Shown one piece after another: positions 55,715 through 64,000 of a stretch of 64,000 nt of DNA (the first letter of the stretch is position 1; every line of letters begins with the position of its first letter). Both the position numbers and the translations under genes were made by a program. Source of the stretch: Dechloromonas hankyongensis (lineage in GTDB: Bacteria; Pseudomonadota; Gammaproteobacteria; Burkholderiales; Rhodocyclaceae); contig NZ_JAKLTN010000002.1 of NCBI RefSeq assembly GCF_022012295.1, forward strand, positions 1,054,001 to 1,118,000, given 5' to 3'. Below the pieces are notes generated by a model that searched no databases, was not told where the DNA came from, and was given only the letters and a program-made list of their open reading frames with translations.

Positions 55715-57028
55715 CTATGCCTCCTCAGGCTGCGGCACAAGGTAACCGGCTCCATTGGCCGTTAAGAGTGCATTGAGGTTCGTTTCATCGACTATTGCAG
55801 CCTTCTTCACATTTTCAATAAAAAGCCCATAGCCATGAGCACCAGGGAGGTCAGCCCCTGTTTCCTTTGGCATTCGAATGATTCGTTCGATATCTTCGGT
55901 CGACAGACACGAGAACAGGGGCAACACCGCTTTGCTAAATACCTCGTTAGCTCGATCCCATGAGCGCACTTGGGAAAGAAAATGCATTGCCTGCTCCTTA
56001 GCGTGTGTGCGAAGGCCGTGTGAGCTGATAGCCTGAGCCAGCTCATCAAATGTCAGCGTGCTGACACGCTGTTCTACAGCAGGTTTAAGTCCACCGAGCT
56101 GGGCTAAGTCCTCAAGTCCGCTCATAACATCACCAGCCGGCCCTTCCTTGATGAAACAAACAACTTTGTCTTTAGATGTTTGTTCCAAAACGGCCCATGC
56201 AGATTTCACATAAGTGACAAGGCACGCTGCTCCAGGAAACCGGCTATCCGGGACATCTCGGATAGCCTTATTCAGCTGTTTTCGCAATCTGTCTTCGCTG
56301 AGTCCAGGGTACAACTCAAAGGTCGCGTTCACAGCCGCCACAACCTGTCTCTTGTAGAACAATGGATCAGTGTCTGTGAGAAATCCAAATATCAATTGGT
56401 CGATGAACCCCCTGACAAGGGCCTCCGTCGCATTCTTAAGGCCGGAGTTTTGCAATTGGGCTAGGGCTTTTTTGTCGTCAGTCGGGAAATATGCAGAACT
56501 TACAAGTGCCTTTAATTCGGCGAGAGCCGCCCTACCTTGAACTGGCGGTTGCGCCAGAACATGCACGACAGCATTTCGGATATGAACACGAGCTTGTTCT
56601 GCAGAAGGCTGGTAAGGAATGCCGACGCGTTGGAATGACGGATGCGCGCATCTATGTCGGTCTTCTCTCAGCCGCCTGAGATCAATAAACTGGTGGGGAT
56701 CAAAGAACTGAAGTCGGTCGAGACATGTTTCAAGAATCTCCCTCTCGAATTCGAGAGCGCTTTTGATACCGGAAGGGTTGTTTTGCTCAATCTGCTTTAT
56801 GTAAGTTTCGTATTTTGCTTCTATAGTTTTCGCGGTCGCGTCACCGGCAACAGCGAGTTCTCTTATCTTGTCGATTAGATCGAAGACGACGGCGATCCAC
56901 GTACTTACTATTGATGCACGGTAAGCACCTGCTCGATAGCACTGCATCGCCTCAGCGATGTAGTCCTTCGATTGTTCCGAGCGACAGCGAACTGATAGCG
57001 CTTCGATATCTGCGAGACTCTCGATCAC
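55715..57028 (-). CDS. Large helical protein with HEPN-like motif (437 aa)
   Basis: Starts MIESLADIEALSVRCRSEQS. The N-terminal domain (YRAGAYRASIVSTWIAVVFD, then REDRHRCAHPSF at ~122-133) has the R-x4-H signature RHRCAH of HEPN ribonucleases. The remaining ~290 residues are helical and not recognised. It sits between two HNH-type genes on the same strand; a combined defence function is inference. Confidence 0.72.
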   Translation of the reverse strand: MIESLADIEALSVRCRSEQSKDYIAEAMQCYRAGAYRASIVSTWIAVVFDLIDKIRELAVAGDATAKTIEAKYETYIKQIEQNNPSGIKSALEFEREILETCLDRLQFFDPHQFIDLRRLREDRHRCAHPSFQRVGIPYQPSAEQARVHIRNAVVHVLAQPPVQGRAALAELKALVSSAYFPTDDKKALAQLQNSGLKNATEALVRGFIDQLIFGFLTDTDPLFYKRQVVAAVNATFELYPGLSEDRLRKQLNKAIRDVPDSRFPGAACLVTYVKSAWAVLEQTSKDKVVCFIKEGPAGDVMSGLEDLAQLGGLKPAVEQRVSTLTFDELAQAISSHGLRTHAKEQAMHFLSQVRSWDRANEVFSKAVLPLFSCLSTEDIERIIRMPKETGADLPGAHGYGLFIENVKKAAIVDETNLNALLTANGAGYLVPQPEEA

Positions 57029-57151
57029 AGTGACCTTTCTTTGAGATACGGTATTTGGACCGCTTGTGGCTGGTTTTCGCCCGTGATGTTACCCGCATAA
57101 CAGCCGGTTGTGGCCGACTTGGAACCCCTCATACGTTGGCATTTGATAGAT

Positions 57152-57856
57152 TTAGAAACTTCGGAAGACCTCGGACCGGTGGAATTCCATATAAATTTCA
57201 TTCTCAGATTTAAGGGCGACCCGCAACTTCGGCTGAATGCCAAGTTTTTCAGGCTCGGACATCTGAGGGGAAACTTTTATCTCCCCATCTTTCTCGAACG
57301 TTATGAGTCCAGCATCAAAAGCTCTATCGAGGTTCGGGATAAGCAGTAAGCCATTGAATTTGTCCATTCGCTCAGCATTGGACGAGGCACGCCATGGCTT
57401 GATATGCGAAGCGACAAGGAGATTGCAGTCCGTGAAGCCGGTAACTGAACACCCTCCCCACAATCCGATCAGGCGCTGCCTAAACGTACCTTGACCTATC
57501 CGGGCTTTGACGAGGCTATTCTTCTCGGTCATAGAAATACTGGGATCGGCAATGATCGTTTCGATATCCGACTCGATATCACTATCGAACCCTTCCGAAA
57601 GGTATTCCGCATATTTCAGCAGCGCACTACTATACATGTGATGACCACGCTCGTTGCGTTCGTGGAAAATCGGCAGCTCACGAATCTGCTTCGAGATTGA
57701 CTCAAACTGAGTCCGACTCCGAATCGCGGTTAAAGGCCCTTCAAGCAGCCCATTGTCCATACCCCACTCTGTCAAAGCTCCTTTAATTGCTCCGTCATAC
57801 TTGAGCGAGGTAGATGCAGAGAGCCCCTTGTGCAACATCCAGTCTTCAAAAATCAT
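57152..57856 (-). CDS. HNH endonuclease (HNH_2 type, restriction-like)
   Basis: 234 residues. The C-terminal part is the HNH_2 domain: IGQGTFRQRLIGLWGGCSVT, LLVASHIKPWRASSNAERMD and NGLLLIPNLDRAFDAGLITF (residues ~115-185). It is known from many orphan restriction endonucleases. No companion methyltransferase lies next to it; the nearest is at 48011. Confidence 0.82.
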   Translation of the reverse strand: MIFEDWMLHKGLSASTSLKYDGAIKGALTEWGMDNGLLEGPLTAIRSRTQFESISKQIRELPIFHERNERGHHMYSSALLKYAEYLSEGFDSDIESDIETIIADPSISMTEKNSLVKARIGQGTFRQRLIGLWGGCSVTGFTDCNLLVASHIKPWRASSNAERMDKFNGLLLIPNLDRAFDAGLITFEKDGEIKVSPQMSEPEKLGIQPKLRVALKSENEIYMEFHRSEVFRSF

Positions 57857-58350
57857 CGCAGAAACGCCTCATCAAATTCGGTGTAACAGTGCGGTACACA
57901 TACCCCATCCCGTGACCTACACCGGGCCAATCGACACAGACAAGCTTCTCCAGTATCTCCATGGTCTACCAAGTGTGACAAATCGACAACGAGGGATATA
58001 TGTCAAGTTCCGTACTCTGGGTACCCTGAAAGATCAACAGTTGCCGGAACCCGAATACTGTTGCCCGTAACAGTTTCTGGAGGGACAGTGGCGATAATGG
58101 GGATGGGTGCCACATTCCGGAGGCCCGATGTCATTCAAAAGGTCTTGGCCAAGCATCTCACACTGCTCGCACTATTGGCCGGAAACCATTATTTCATGCG
58201 GGTTTCAAGGCTATTGGCAAGCCATCCACCATCCCACTACGACCCCACACTGATCCACCGGGCAGTGGTCCCGCAAAGCACAAACACCGTCCGTTTCGAC
58301 GCTGTCCATGATGGAAGGTAGCGAAACCCGAATTCTCGAATTGGCATGAC
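57857..58350. other. Non-coding stretch without recognised features
   Basis: 494 bases between the HNH_2 gene and the serine recombinase. Two short plus-strand frames (ending 58070 and 58321) look like chance. Nothing else seen. Confidence 0.4.
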
Positions 58351-60156
58351 TTAATCAGCCAAGGCCTCTGAGGGCTTGAAAACCTTGAAGGCCAAGCTCT
58401 CGAACAGCATGGGGATATCCCATTCAGTAGGCGGCGGCGATTTCTGGTCGAGGACTTTCCCGGACGACAGAACCGTTCGATGTTCGCCATTGTGGAATTC
58501 GAGCATGAGCATCTTGTTCTTCTTGTTGGGCTGAGCGTCGAGCTTGGCACACAACGCCTTGACCGTTTCATCGTCAAACTCGTCCGAAGCGATCAAGTCT
58601 CGCCGATAGTTCTCGATTTCTTCCTCGGAATACCACCGGCCACCGGGATAGGTTGCAATCCGCTTGATGACTCGCTTGACAGCTTCGGACAAGCGGATGC
58701 GCAGCAGATGCAACTCATCACCCTCCAAGCTTTCAAGTTGCTGTAGCAATGCAACGATCAGGTTTTGCTGGACCGAGGCATCTACCCGCGAATTTGTTAG
58801 GCGCAGTATTGTTTCTTCCGATTGTCTCAACTCGTCATTCAATCTGCCGAGCTTGGCTTCATTTGCCGTCATCCGATCAATAATCAACTGGGAAGGCTCA
58901 GCCAGTGAGCCGCTTTCCAATACGTCTAGCAAGGTCTGGTTGCGGTTATTCACATCAATGATTTCTTGCTTTATCCGCTCGTGGCGCTGCATCTCGGCAT
59001 TGAGTTCAATTTCACCACGCCGATCTACACCAAGCACCTGAGAGAGATCGACGGCTTTGCAGAATTTCAACACCAACTGCTCGAAATCGTCGTAAGTCCA
59101 TTGGATGTAGTTGCACTTGATACCCCGGCGAGCATTGCTACACGCCACGTATTTCCTTTCACTGTGGTTGCCGCTGAGTCGTTTTCTCATGGAGCCACCC
59201 ATATTCATCGGCCCGCCGCAGTATCCACAGCGCAGCAATCCGGAAAACAGATTGCTCAGTTGTTTGCCCTTGCTAACACCACCGCGAGTACGCCGCGCTT
59301 TTCGGGCTGCCGTCACCAGCAACCATTCTTCTTTCGACATGATCGCCGGATAGTAATCCGGTATTTCTTCGAGTTCTGTCTCTTCCCCGTCTCGTTGTTG
59401 CTTCAGCTGCAACGCGCCATAAACGGAGACGCTATGCAGTATTTTCTCAACATAGGAGTTTTGCCAGCCATTCGATTTCGTCGAAAAAACCGGCACACCT
59501 TCCTTATTGAACATTTTGACGATGGTTGCTCCACCGACGCCATCCATAGACATCTTGAAGATGCGCCGCACAACCTCTACACGCTCAGGGATGAATTCAA
59601 AACCCTTTTCGTCAGCAGTCGGCCTCAACCAATACGGACCGCGTTTCGTCAGGCGTTTGTTGGCAATATTTTTCCGCTTGGCATCCCACGAAGACCGGAT
59701 GCGGTGACTTTTCATCGCGGATTCTTCGTTGGCTCGGCTCATGATCACGATGGACATGATCAGGCTCGACCAATTTTCATTCACCTTTTCGTAGCTATAA
59801 ACCTGCTCATCAGCCAGTGTGACGACGGTAATTCCAGCTTTCAGGATGCCCATGAATATATGCAGTGCATCCATCACCTTGTCCCGTGACAGTCGATCCA
59901 AGCTCTCCACAAGAAGAAAAGACCCTTGAGGAATTCGTTTCTCCTCAACCAATCGCAGGAATTGGCCTAAAGCCCCCTTATTGAGATTGGATCGGTCAAA
60001 CGCAGACATACCGAGATCGCTCAGGTTCAACTCGGTATCGAGGTCCAAACCATGCTTTGCCGCATACTCCACGGAAAGCTTCGTTTGACGGGCTACTGAA
60101 TCGCCTCGTTGCTGTTTGACACTTGAAAATCGAATGTAGGAGTAAGCCTTAGGCAT
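58351..60156 (-). CDS. Large serine recombinase (integrase of element B)
   Basis: 601 residues. Resolvase domain with catalytic Ser11 in YIRFSSVKQQ, ESLDRLSRDKVMDAL and the recombinase domain (GPYWLRPTADEKGFEFIPER...), then a zinc ribbon (LLRCGYCGGPMNMGG, YVACSNARRGIKC; ~315-350) and a long coiled coil (residues ~385-470). This is the full architecture of phage-type serine integrases, which join attP to attB unidirectionally. It lies ~130 bases inside the right junction of element B, as integrases usually do. Confidence 0.93.
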   Translation of the reverse strand: MPKAYSYIRFSSVKQQRGDSVARQTKLSVEYAAKHGLDLDTELNLSDLGMSAFDRSNLNKGALGQFLRLVEEKRIPQGSFLLVESLDRLSRDKVMDALHIFMGILKAGITVVTLADEQVYSYEKVNENWSSLIMSIVIMSRANEESAMKSHRIRSSWDAKRKNIANKRLTKRGPYWLRPTADEKGFEFIPERVEVVRRIFKMSMDGVGGATIVKMFNKEGVPVFSTKSNGWQNSYVEKILHSVSVYGALQLKQQRDGEETELEEIPDYYPAIMSKEEWLLVTAARKARRTRGGVSKGKQLSNLFSGLLRCGYCGGPMNMGGSMRKRLSGNHSERKYVACSNARRGIKCNYIQWTYDDFEQLVLKFCKAVDLSQVLGVDRRGEIELNAEMQRHERIKQEIIDVNNRNQTLLDVLESGSLAEPSQLIIDRMTANEAKLGRLNDELRQSEETILRLTNSRVDASVQQNLIVALLQQLESLEGDELHLLRIRLSEAVKRVIKRIATYPGGRWYSEEEIENYRRDLIASDEFDDETVKALCAKLDAQPNKKNKMLMLEFHNGEHRTVLSSGKVLDQKSPPPTEWDIPMLFESLAFKVFKPSEALAD

Positions 60157-60169
60157 GACGGCATAGCCT

Positions 60170-60287
60170 TGTTTTTATAGCGTGACGTCATTATACGAAT
60201 GCTTACGTTTTTATAGCTACTAGATCGAGCTTTGATGTCTATTAAAACGTAACTTCAGGCCGAAATACGTTTTAATAGACATTTGAT
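60170..60287. repeat. Right attachment junction of element B with inverted repeats
   Basis: ATGTCTATTAAAACGTA (60235-60251) and TACGTTTTAATAGACAT (60266-60282) are a perfect 17-bp inverted repeat around 14 bases. Two degenerate copies (TTGTTTTTATAGCG near 60170 and ACGTTTTTATAGCT near 60206) lie closer to the recombinase gene. The core GAT (60285-60287) then joins comEC. The left junction carries one copy of the same motif. These are likely recombinase binding sites, and their position in front of the recombinase gene suggests autoregulation. Confidence 0.75.
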
Positions 60288-61046
60288 GCTCATCAGATGG
60301 GTCGTTCCGGTCCGGCTGAAGGTTGTCCATAAATCCCCCTGAATGGCTTTCTGGTCGCCGACCGTCAGGGCAACGAGGACACCGGCGAACGGGTAGACCG
60401 CCTCGGGCAAAATCCGGGCGAACGATTCGCGCACGGCGAGACGCATGCGCTCGATAGCGTAGTCAGGCCGCCACACCATGGCGGCCAGGCGTTGCGGCGG
60501 ATCAGCGCGGATGTAGCCGGTGGCTCGGATATTTCGTTCAAGCAGCCAGGCTTCGTAGTCGAAAACCCCGGGATTGGCGTTGCCATGCGGCCGCTTCAGG
60601 CGGACCGTGAATTGCCAGCGCTCGCCAGGGCGGACGGCCAGCGGTTCGCTGCGTTCGCCATCGCGCCGTCCTTGGTACGACGAAAGCATCAGGCGGGCGG
60701 GTACCACGGCGCCGGCCGCAACCCGGACGACATCGAATTCGAAGCGGGTGCCACCGGAAAAGTCCTGCGGCAGGCCGGCGACGACGCCCACCACCTCGAC
60801 ATCGCGCCCCTCCCACTCCGCGCCAAGATGATCGGCGAGGCGGATTTCGGCCCGCCAGGCGGCCCAGGCAAAGCCGATGATGAGGCAGCCGATCCCCGCC
60901 AATATCCGTGTCGGCCCGTTCCGCCGCATCAGGCGCGGCAGGACCAGCAACAGGCCGCCCGCCAGCCAGCCGACCCAGGCGGGAAGCTCAGGCTGCATCT
61001 GCAAGCACAGAATGCCGGCGGCAAAGGCGAGGATATTCAGTCTCAT
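60285..61046 (-). pseudogene. comEC: comEC fragment 1 of 3: N-terminal part
   Basis: Start at MRLNILAFAAGILCLQMQPE (61046; the frame is open further upstream). It contains the DUF4131/OB-fold region (VEVVGVVAGLPQDFSGGTRF) and the beginning of the Competence domain (VLVALTVGDQKAIQ, then TGTTHLMSI), where element B interrupts the gene. Read through into the element it would gain KCLLKRISA and stop at 60255. Without the channel and the C-terminal domain it cannot transport DNA. Confidence 0.93.
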
Positions 61047-61174
61047 GCCGACATCATCCCGGAAAGTACGGGCGACGACAAAGGCGCGAAATGAAGATGA
61101 ACCCGAAGCCCCTGGCTCAACTCTGAACACTAGCCCCGAGCATCTCCCGCTGGGCTTTCCAGGATAATGAAGGC

Positions 61175-61711
61175 ATGCGTCGGACCCTGAAAAAATACCT
61201 GCCGGATCACGCGAGCATCCGTGACAACCGCTGGCTGCGGCCGTTCGCCTCGTCGCTGCTGCATCCGCGGCTGTGGCACCTGAACCGCCATTCGGCGGCC
61301 GGCGCGGTGGCAGTGGGACTGTTTTGCGGCCTGATTCCCGGGCCGTTCCAGATGCTCGGTGCTGCGGTCTGCGCCCTGGTCTTTCGAGTCAATCTGCCGC
61401 TCGCCCTGCTCGTCACGCTGTATACCAACCCCTTCACCATCGTGCCGCTCTATCTGGCCGCCTACCAGATCGGCCGGCTGGCGCTCGGCGAAAGCAACGG
61501 CTTCCTGGCACCGCCCGATTTCGATGCGGCGAATTTCATGGAGTGGACCGCCGCCATGCAGCAGTGGATGCTGGCCGTCGCCAAACCGCTCGGCAGCGGA
61601 TTGGTGCTGCTGGCGATCGGTCTGGCGATTGTCGGTTACTTCGCCACGCGCGCGGCGTGGCGAGTCTGGCTGATCGCCGCCTGGCGGCGGCGCAAGGCGC
61701 TCAGGTCCTGA
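61175..61711 (+). CDS. DUF2062 membrane protein
   Basis: 178 residues. The DUF2062 pattern is clear: [39 protein letters not shown] and three hydrophobic segments. Function unknown; in betaproteobacteria it often neighbours comEC and lolCD. It overlaps the convergent chemotaxis gene by 11 bases. Confidence 0.88.
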   Translation: MRRTLKKYLPDHASIRDNRWLRPFASSLLHPRLWHLNRHSAAGAVAVGLFCGLIPGPFQMLGAAVCALVFRVNLPLALLVTLYTNPFTIVPLYLAAYQIGRLALGESNGFLAPPDFDAANFMEWTAAMQQWMLAVAKPLGSGLVLLAIGLAIVGYFATRAAWRVWLIAAWRRRKALRS

Positions 61712-63716
61712 AGCGGGAAGTGGCGCTGGTCAGCGTGTGGGCCAGGTTGCGCAAGGTTTCGGCAGTATCCACGTTGGAAGCCACCGCGACATTGTTTTCC
61801 TCGGCCATCTGGGCGATACGTTCGACGCTCTGGGCAATTTCCGTGCTCGCCGCAGCCTGCTCGCGCAAGGCCACGGAAATCTCGGACACCGCCTCCAGCA
61901 CGTGGCGCGACTGAGACTGCACCTGGCTGATCGCATCGCCGGCCATCTGGGCCTGATGGACCCCCGCCGCGACGCGCTCGACACCTTCCTTCATGCTGGA
62001 GACGGCGGTCGAGGTACCGGACTGGATGGCACCGATCATGCCGGAAATCTCCTGGGTGGACTTGGCAGTACGCTCGGCCAGCTTGCGCACCTCGTCGGCG
62101 ACCACCGCGAAGCCGCGCCCGGACTCACCGGCCCGCGCCGCCTCGATGGCCGCGTTGAGGGCAAGCAGATTGGTCTGGTCGGCAATGTCCTTGATGGTAT
62201 CGACAATGGCGGAAATCTGCCCCGAGCGTTGGCCCAGCGCCTCGACGGCGGCGGCGGACTGGTTGACGGTCTGGGCGATCGCCTGGATCTCCTCGACCAC
62301 GCCGAGCACGATGCGCTCGCCTTCGGCCGCCATGTCGTCCGAGCGGCGGGAAGCGTCCTGAGCCTCCTGGGCATTCTTGGCGATATGGTCGATGCCGACC
62401 GTTGTCTGCTCGACGGCCGCTGCCATGCTCGACGCTGAGTCGCTCTGCGCCGAACTGCTGGCGGAAATCTGCTGGCTCGACGACGCCACCTGTTCGGAAG
62501 CCACGTTGATGCGCTGGACGTCGCCCAGCACGCCGCCCAGCAAGCTACGGAAGGCAGCCGCCATGTCGTTGAAGTCCTTGCCGGCGGCGTGCAGTTCATC
62601 GTAACCGTCGTTGTCGAAATGCACCGTCAGGTCACCATCGGCCAGACGGCGAGCGCCCAGGGAAAAGTTGTTGACGCTGTTGATCACCGAGTAATACGTG
62701 CCGATGGCCAGATAGCCGACGAGCAGGGCTACGACAACAGCCAGCCCCATCTGGAAATAGAGCAGGCGCTGGGCCTCGGCCGCCCGCTTCTGCAATTGCT
62801 GCTCGAACTGCGGAATCAGGTTTTCGTACATGACCTTGTAGCCGAGATCGATGACCTGGGTGGCCTGCTTGAAATAGTCCTCCGACGCGGTGGCGAATTT
62901 TTCGCTGAGGATATCGTCGCGCACCAGGGCAAACAGCTGCTGCGAACCGTCGGCAAATTCCTTGGCCGGCCCGGCGAGCGAGCCCTGCAGTTCCGGCGCG
63001 AAGCGCATGACCTTGTCGAGATTGACGCCCTGGGCATGCAGGGTGGCCGACATCTGTGCCAGTTGCGAGGCGAGGTCGATGCGCATCTGCGGCGCCAGCT
63101 CCTTCTTGGCCAGGACGCCGGTTCCGCGAGCCCGGGTGATGCCCAGCGGTTCGAGCATGGCCGGCATCTTGGTAATGACCGTATCCATGAAATAGTAGGT
63201 ATCCATCGCCGGATCGAGCGTCAGTTCGTACTCGTCAGCCACTTCGACCATGAGCTGCAGCATCTTGGCAATCATCTGCGAGTGCCGCTTGATGTTGTCC
63301 GGCCCTGTCCAGTTCAGGCCCTGCCCACGGATGTCTTCCCAGTCCTGGCGGATCGCCTTCCACAGCGGGGCCTCGCGCAGCTTGGCCGGCAGCGCGGCAT
63401 CGGTCGCGGCGACGGCATCGACGACTTCCTTTTCCTTGGCCGCGCGCTTGTCCTTCATCGCCTCATTGCCGTTGATCACCCCCGAGGACAGGCCGCGGTG
63501 CTGCTGCATGAACTGGGTCGTGCGATTGAGCGGCTTGATGATCTGCAAGCCGTCCAGTTCGTTCTGGGCCGTCTTGATATCCCGGCTCAGCGAGGAAAAG
63601 ACCGAATAGAGCAACACCAGCATGACCACGGTGATGGCCGCCCCGAGCAACAGGAATTTGCTGCTGTAGCGGAGACGGTTCATCAGCGCTACGGCCGGTG
63701 AAAATAGAACTTGCAT
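61701..63716 (-). CDS. Methyl-accepting chemotaxis protein
   Basis: 671 residues; start [20 protein letters not shown] behind GGGGGAAGG. Membrane helix ~22-45, a large periplasmic helical sensor with an NIT-like opening ([17 protein letters not shown]), second helix ~330-350, a HAMP domain and the signalling domain with hairpin tip [19 protein letters not shown] and [17 protein letters not shown]. The typical C-terminal CheR-binding pentapeptide is absent. Confidence 0.92.
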   Translation of the reverse strand: MQVLFSPAVALMNRLRYSSKFLLLGAAITVVMLVLLYSVFSSLSRDIKTAQNELDGLQIIKPLNRTTQFMQQHRGLSSGVINGNEAMKDKRAAKEKEVVDAVAATDAALPAKLREAPLWKAIRQDWEDIRGQGLNWTGPDNIKRHSQMIAKMLQLMVEVADEYELTLDPAMDTYYFMDTVITKMPAMLEPLGITRARGTGVLAKKELAPQMRIDLASQLAQMSATLHAQGVNLDKVMRFAPELQGSLAGPAKEFADGSQQLFALVRDDILSEKFATASEDYFKQATQVIDLGYKVMYENLIPQFEQQLQKRAAEAQRLLYFQMGLAVVVALLVGYLAIGTYYSVINSVNNFSLGARRLADGDLTVHFDNDGYDELHAAGKDFNDMAAAFRSLLGGVLGDVQRINVASEQVASSSQQISASSSAQSDSASSMAAAVEQTTVGIDHIAKNAQEAQDASRRSDDMAAEGERIVLGVVEEIQAIAQTVNQSAAAVEALGQRSGQISAIVDTIKDIADQTNLLALNAAIEAARAGESGRGFAVVADEVRKLAERTAKSTQEISGMIGAIQSGTSTAVSSMKEGVERVAAGVHQAQMAGDAISQVQSQSRHVLEAVSEISVALREQAAASTEIAQSVERIAQMAEENNVAVASNVDTAETLRNLAHTLTSATSRFRT

Positions 63717-63794
63717 TTGCCTTCCCCCCACATTGCCCAAACGGACAATTTTATTAAATAGCCCGATTATCAGAAATCGGCCACATGACGTACG

Positions 63795-64000
63795 CTATCC
63801 AGCCAATACGCCGTCATTCAGTTTCAATACCCGGTCCGCCCTTGCCGCCAGTTGCTGATCGTGCGTCACCAGGATCAGACTGGCCTTTTGCAAACGTACC
63901 CGATCGATCAACAAGCCAAATACGATTGATGCCGTATGACTATCCAGATTGCCAGTTGGTTCATCGGCCAGCAGGCAGGACGGATTGCTGACCAAGGCCC
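63795..64000 (-). CDS. lolD: ABC transporter ATPase, LolD-like, C-terminal end (gene continues past the window)
   Basis: The last ~67 residues: Walker B with [16 protein letters not shown] and the switch His in [20 protein letters not shown]. The sequence and the neighbourhood with DUF2062 and comEC fit LolD, the ATPase of the lipoprotein-release complex LolCDE. Another exporter ATPase of the same subfamily (MacB type) cannot be excluded from this short piece. Confidence 0.8.
   Translation of the reverse strand, partial: ALVSNPSCLLADEPTGNLDSHTASIVFGLLIDRVRLQKASLILVTHDQQLAARADRVLKLNDGVLAG

Larger units (their letters stand above)
32366..60287. mobile_element. Element B: serine-recombinase element with family B DNA polymerase (27.9 kb), pipolin-like
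   Basis: The element interrupts comEC between codons for THLMSI and SGLHVTM. Removing it with one GAT core restores the frame exactly. Inside: a large serine recombinase at the right end, a replication operon (PolB, SF3 helicase, DUF5131), a methyltransferase with HNH nuclease, a tyrosine recombinase, and several HEPN, HNH, ImmA/IrrE and helix-turn-helix genes. No capsid, tail, terminase or conjugation gene is seen, so it is neither a normal prophage nor a conjugative element. Confidence 0.85.

Noticed and set aside
57753-58321. Two plus-strand frames between the HNH_2 gene and serine recombinase
   Set aside because: No ribosome binding sites, overlapping frames with unlikely composition and no family resemblance.
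32366-60287. Element B as an ordinary prophage or ICE
   Set aside because: No terminase, capsid, portal, tail, lysis, relaxase or type IV secretion gene was found; only replication, recombination and cargo genes.

Overview
The window is about 64 kb of a GC-rich proteobacterial chromosome. It most likely comes from a betaproteobacterium of the Rhodocyclaceae type, judging by the gene content and neighbourhood (ppk1, relA, mtfA, a comEC/DUF2062/lolD cluster); this is inference without a search. The chromosomal backbone lies at 1-11546, 31710-32365 and 60285-64000. Everything between belongs to two inserted elements with visibly lower GC content.

Backbone: the left part holds the 3' end of ppk1, a DUF2242 lipoprotein, a 59-residue membrane protein, relA, a DMT-family transporter, mtfA, a PAS-rich hybrid histidine kinase and two alpha/beta hydrolases. 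The right part holds a DUF2062 membrane protein, a methyl-accepting chemotaxis protein and the end of lolD. Between them lies one gene, comEC (the DNA-uptake channel), broken into three in-frame pieces: 61046-60285, 32365-31710 and 11546-10641. Removing both elements restores a single reading frame of about 771 codons.

Element A (11547-31709, 20163 bp) is a Tn7/Tn5053-like transposon. It has TGTC.CTAA terminal inverted repeats and a perfect 5-bp target duplication GCGGG (11542-11546 and 31710-31714). It carries a 5'-truncated TnsB-like transposase, a TnsC-like ATPase, a TniQ protein, a small basic protein and a DEDDh-type exonuclease. Its cargo is mostly signalling: GAF-EAL, two GGDEF proteins, a hybrid histidine kinase, a CBS protein, a hemerythrin and a nuclease/phosphatase-fold enzyme. 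Several cargo genes are decayed (frameshifted EAL, EAL remnant, truncated IHF-like gene).

Element B (about 32366-60287, 27.9 kb) is bounded by attL/attR-like junctions sharing the trinucleotide GAT and encodes a large serine recombinase at its right end. At its centre is a minus-strand operon for a family B DNA polymerase with pipolin-like motifs, an SF3 helicase, a DUF5131 protein and small proteins. This operon is divergent from a helix-turn-helix gene, with a palindrome between them. Around it are a putative restriction-modification pair, a tyrosine recombinase, HEPN proteins, HNH nucleases, an XRE-ImmA/IrrE protein and a CoiA-like frameshifted gene. I read B as an integrated self-replicating element of pipolin type with a defence-rich cargo. 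The polymerase-helicase-serine-integrase combination, and its location in comEC, is the most interesting content of the window.
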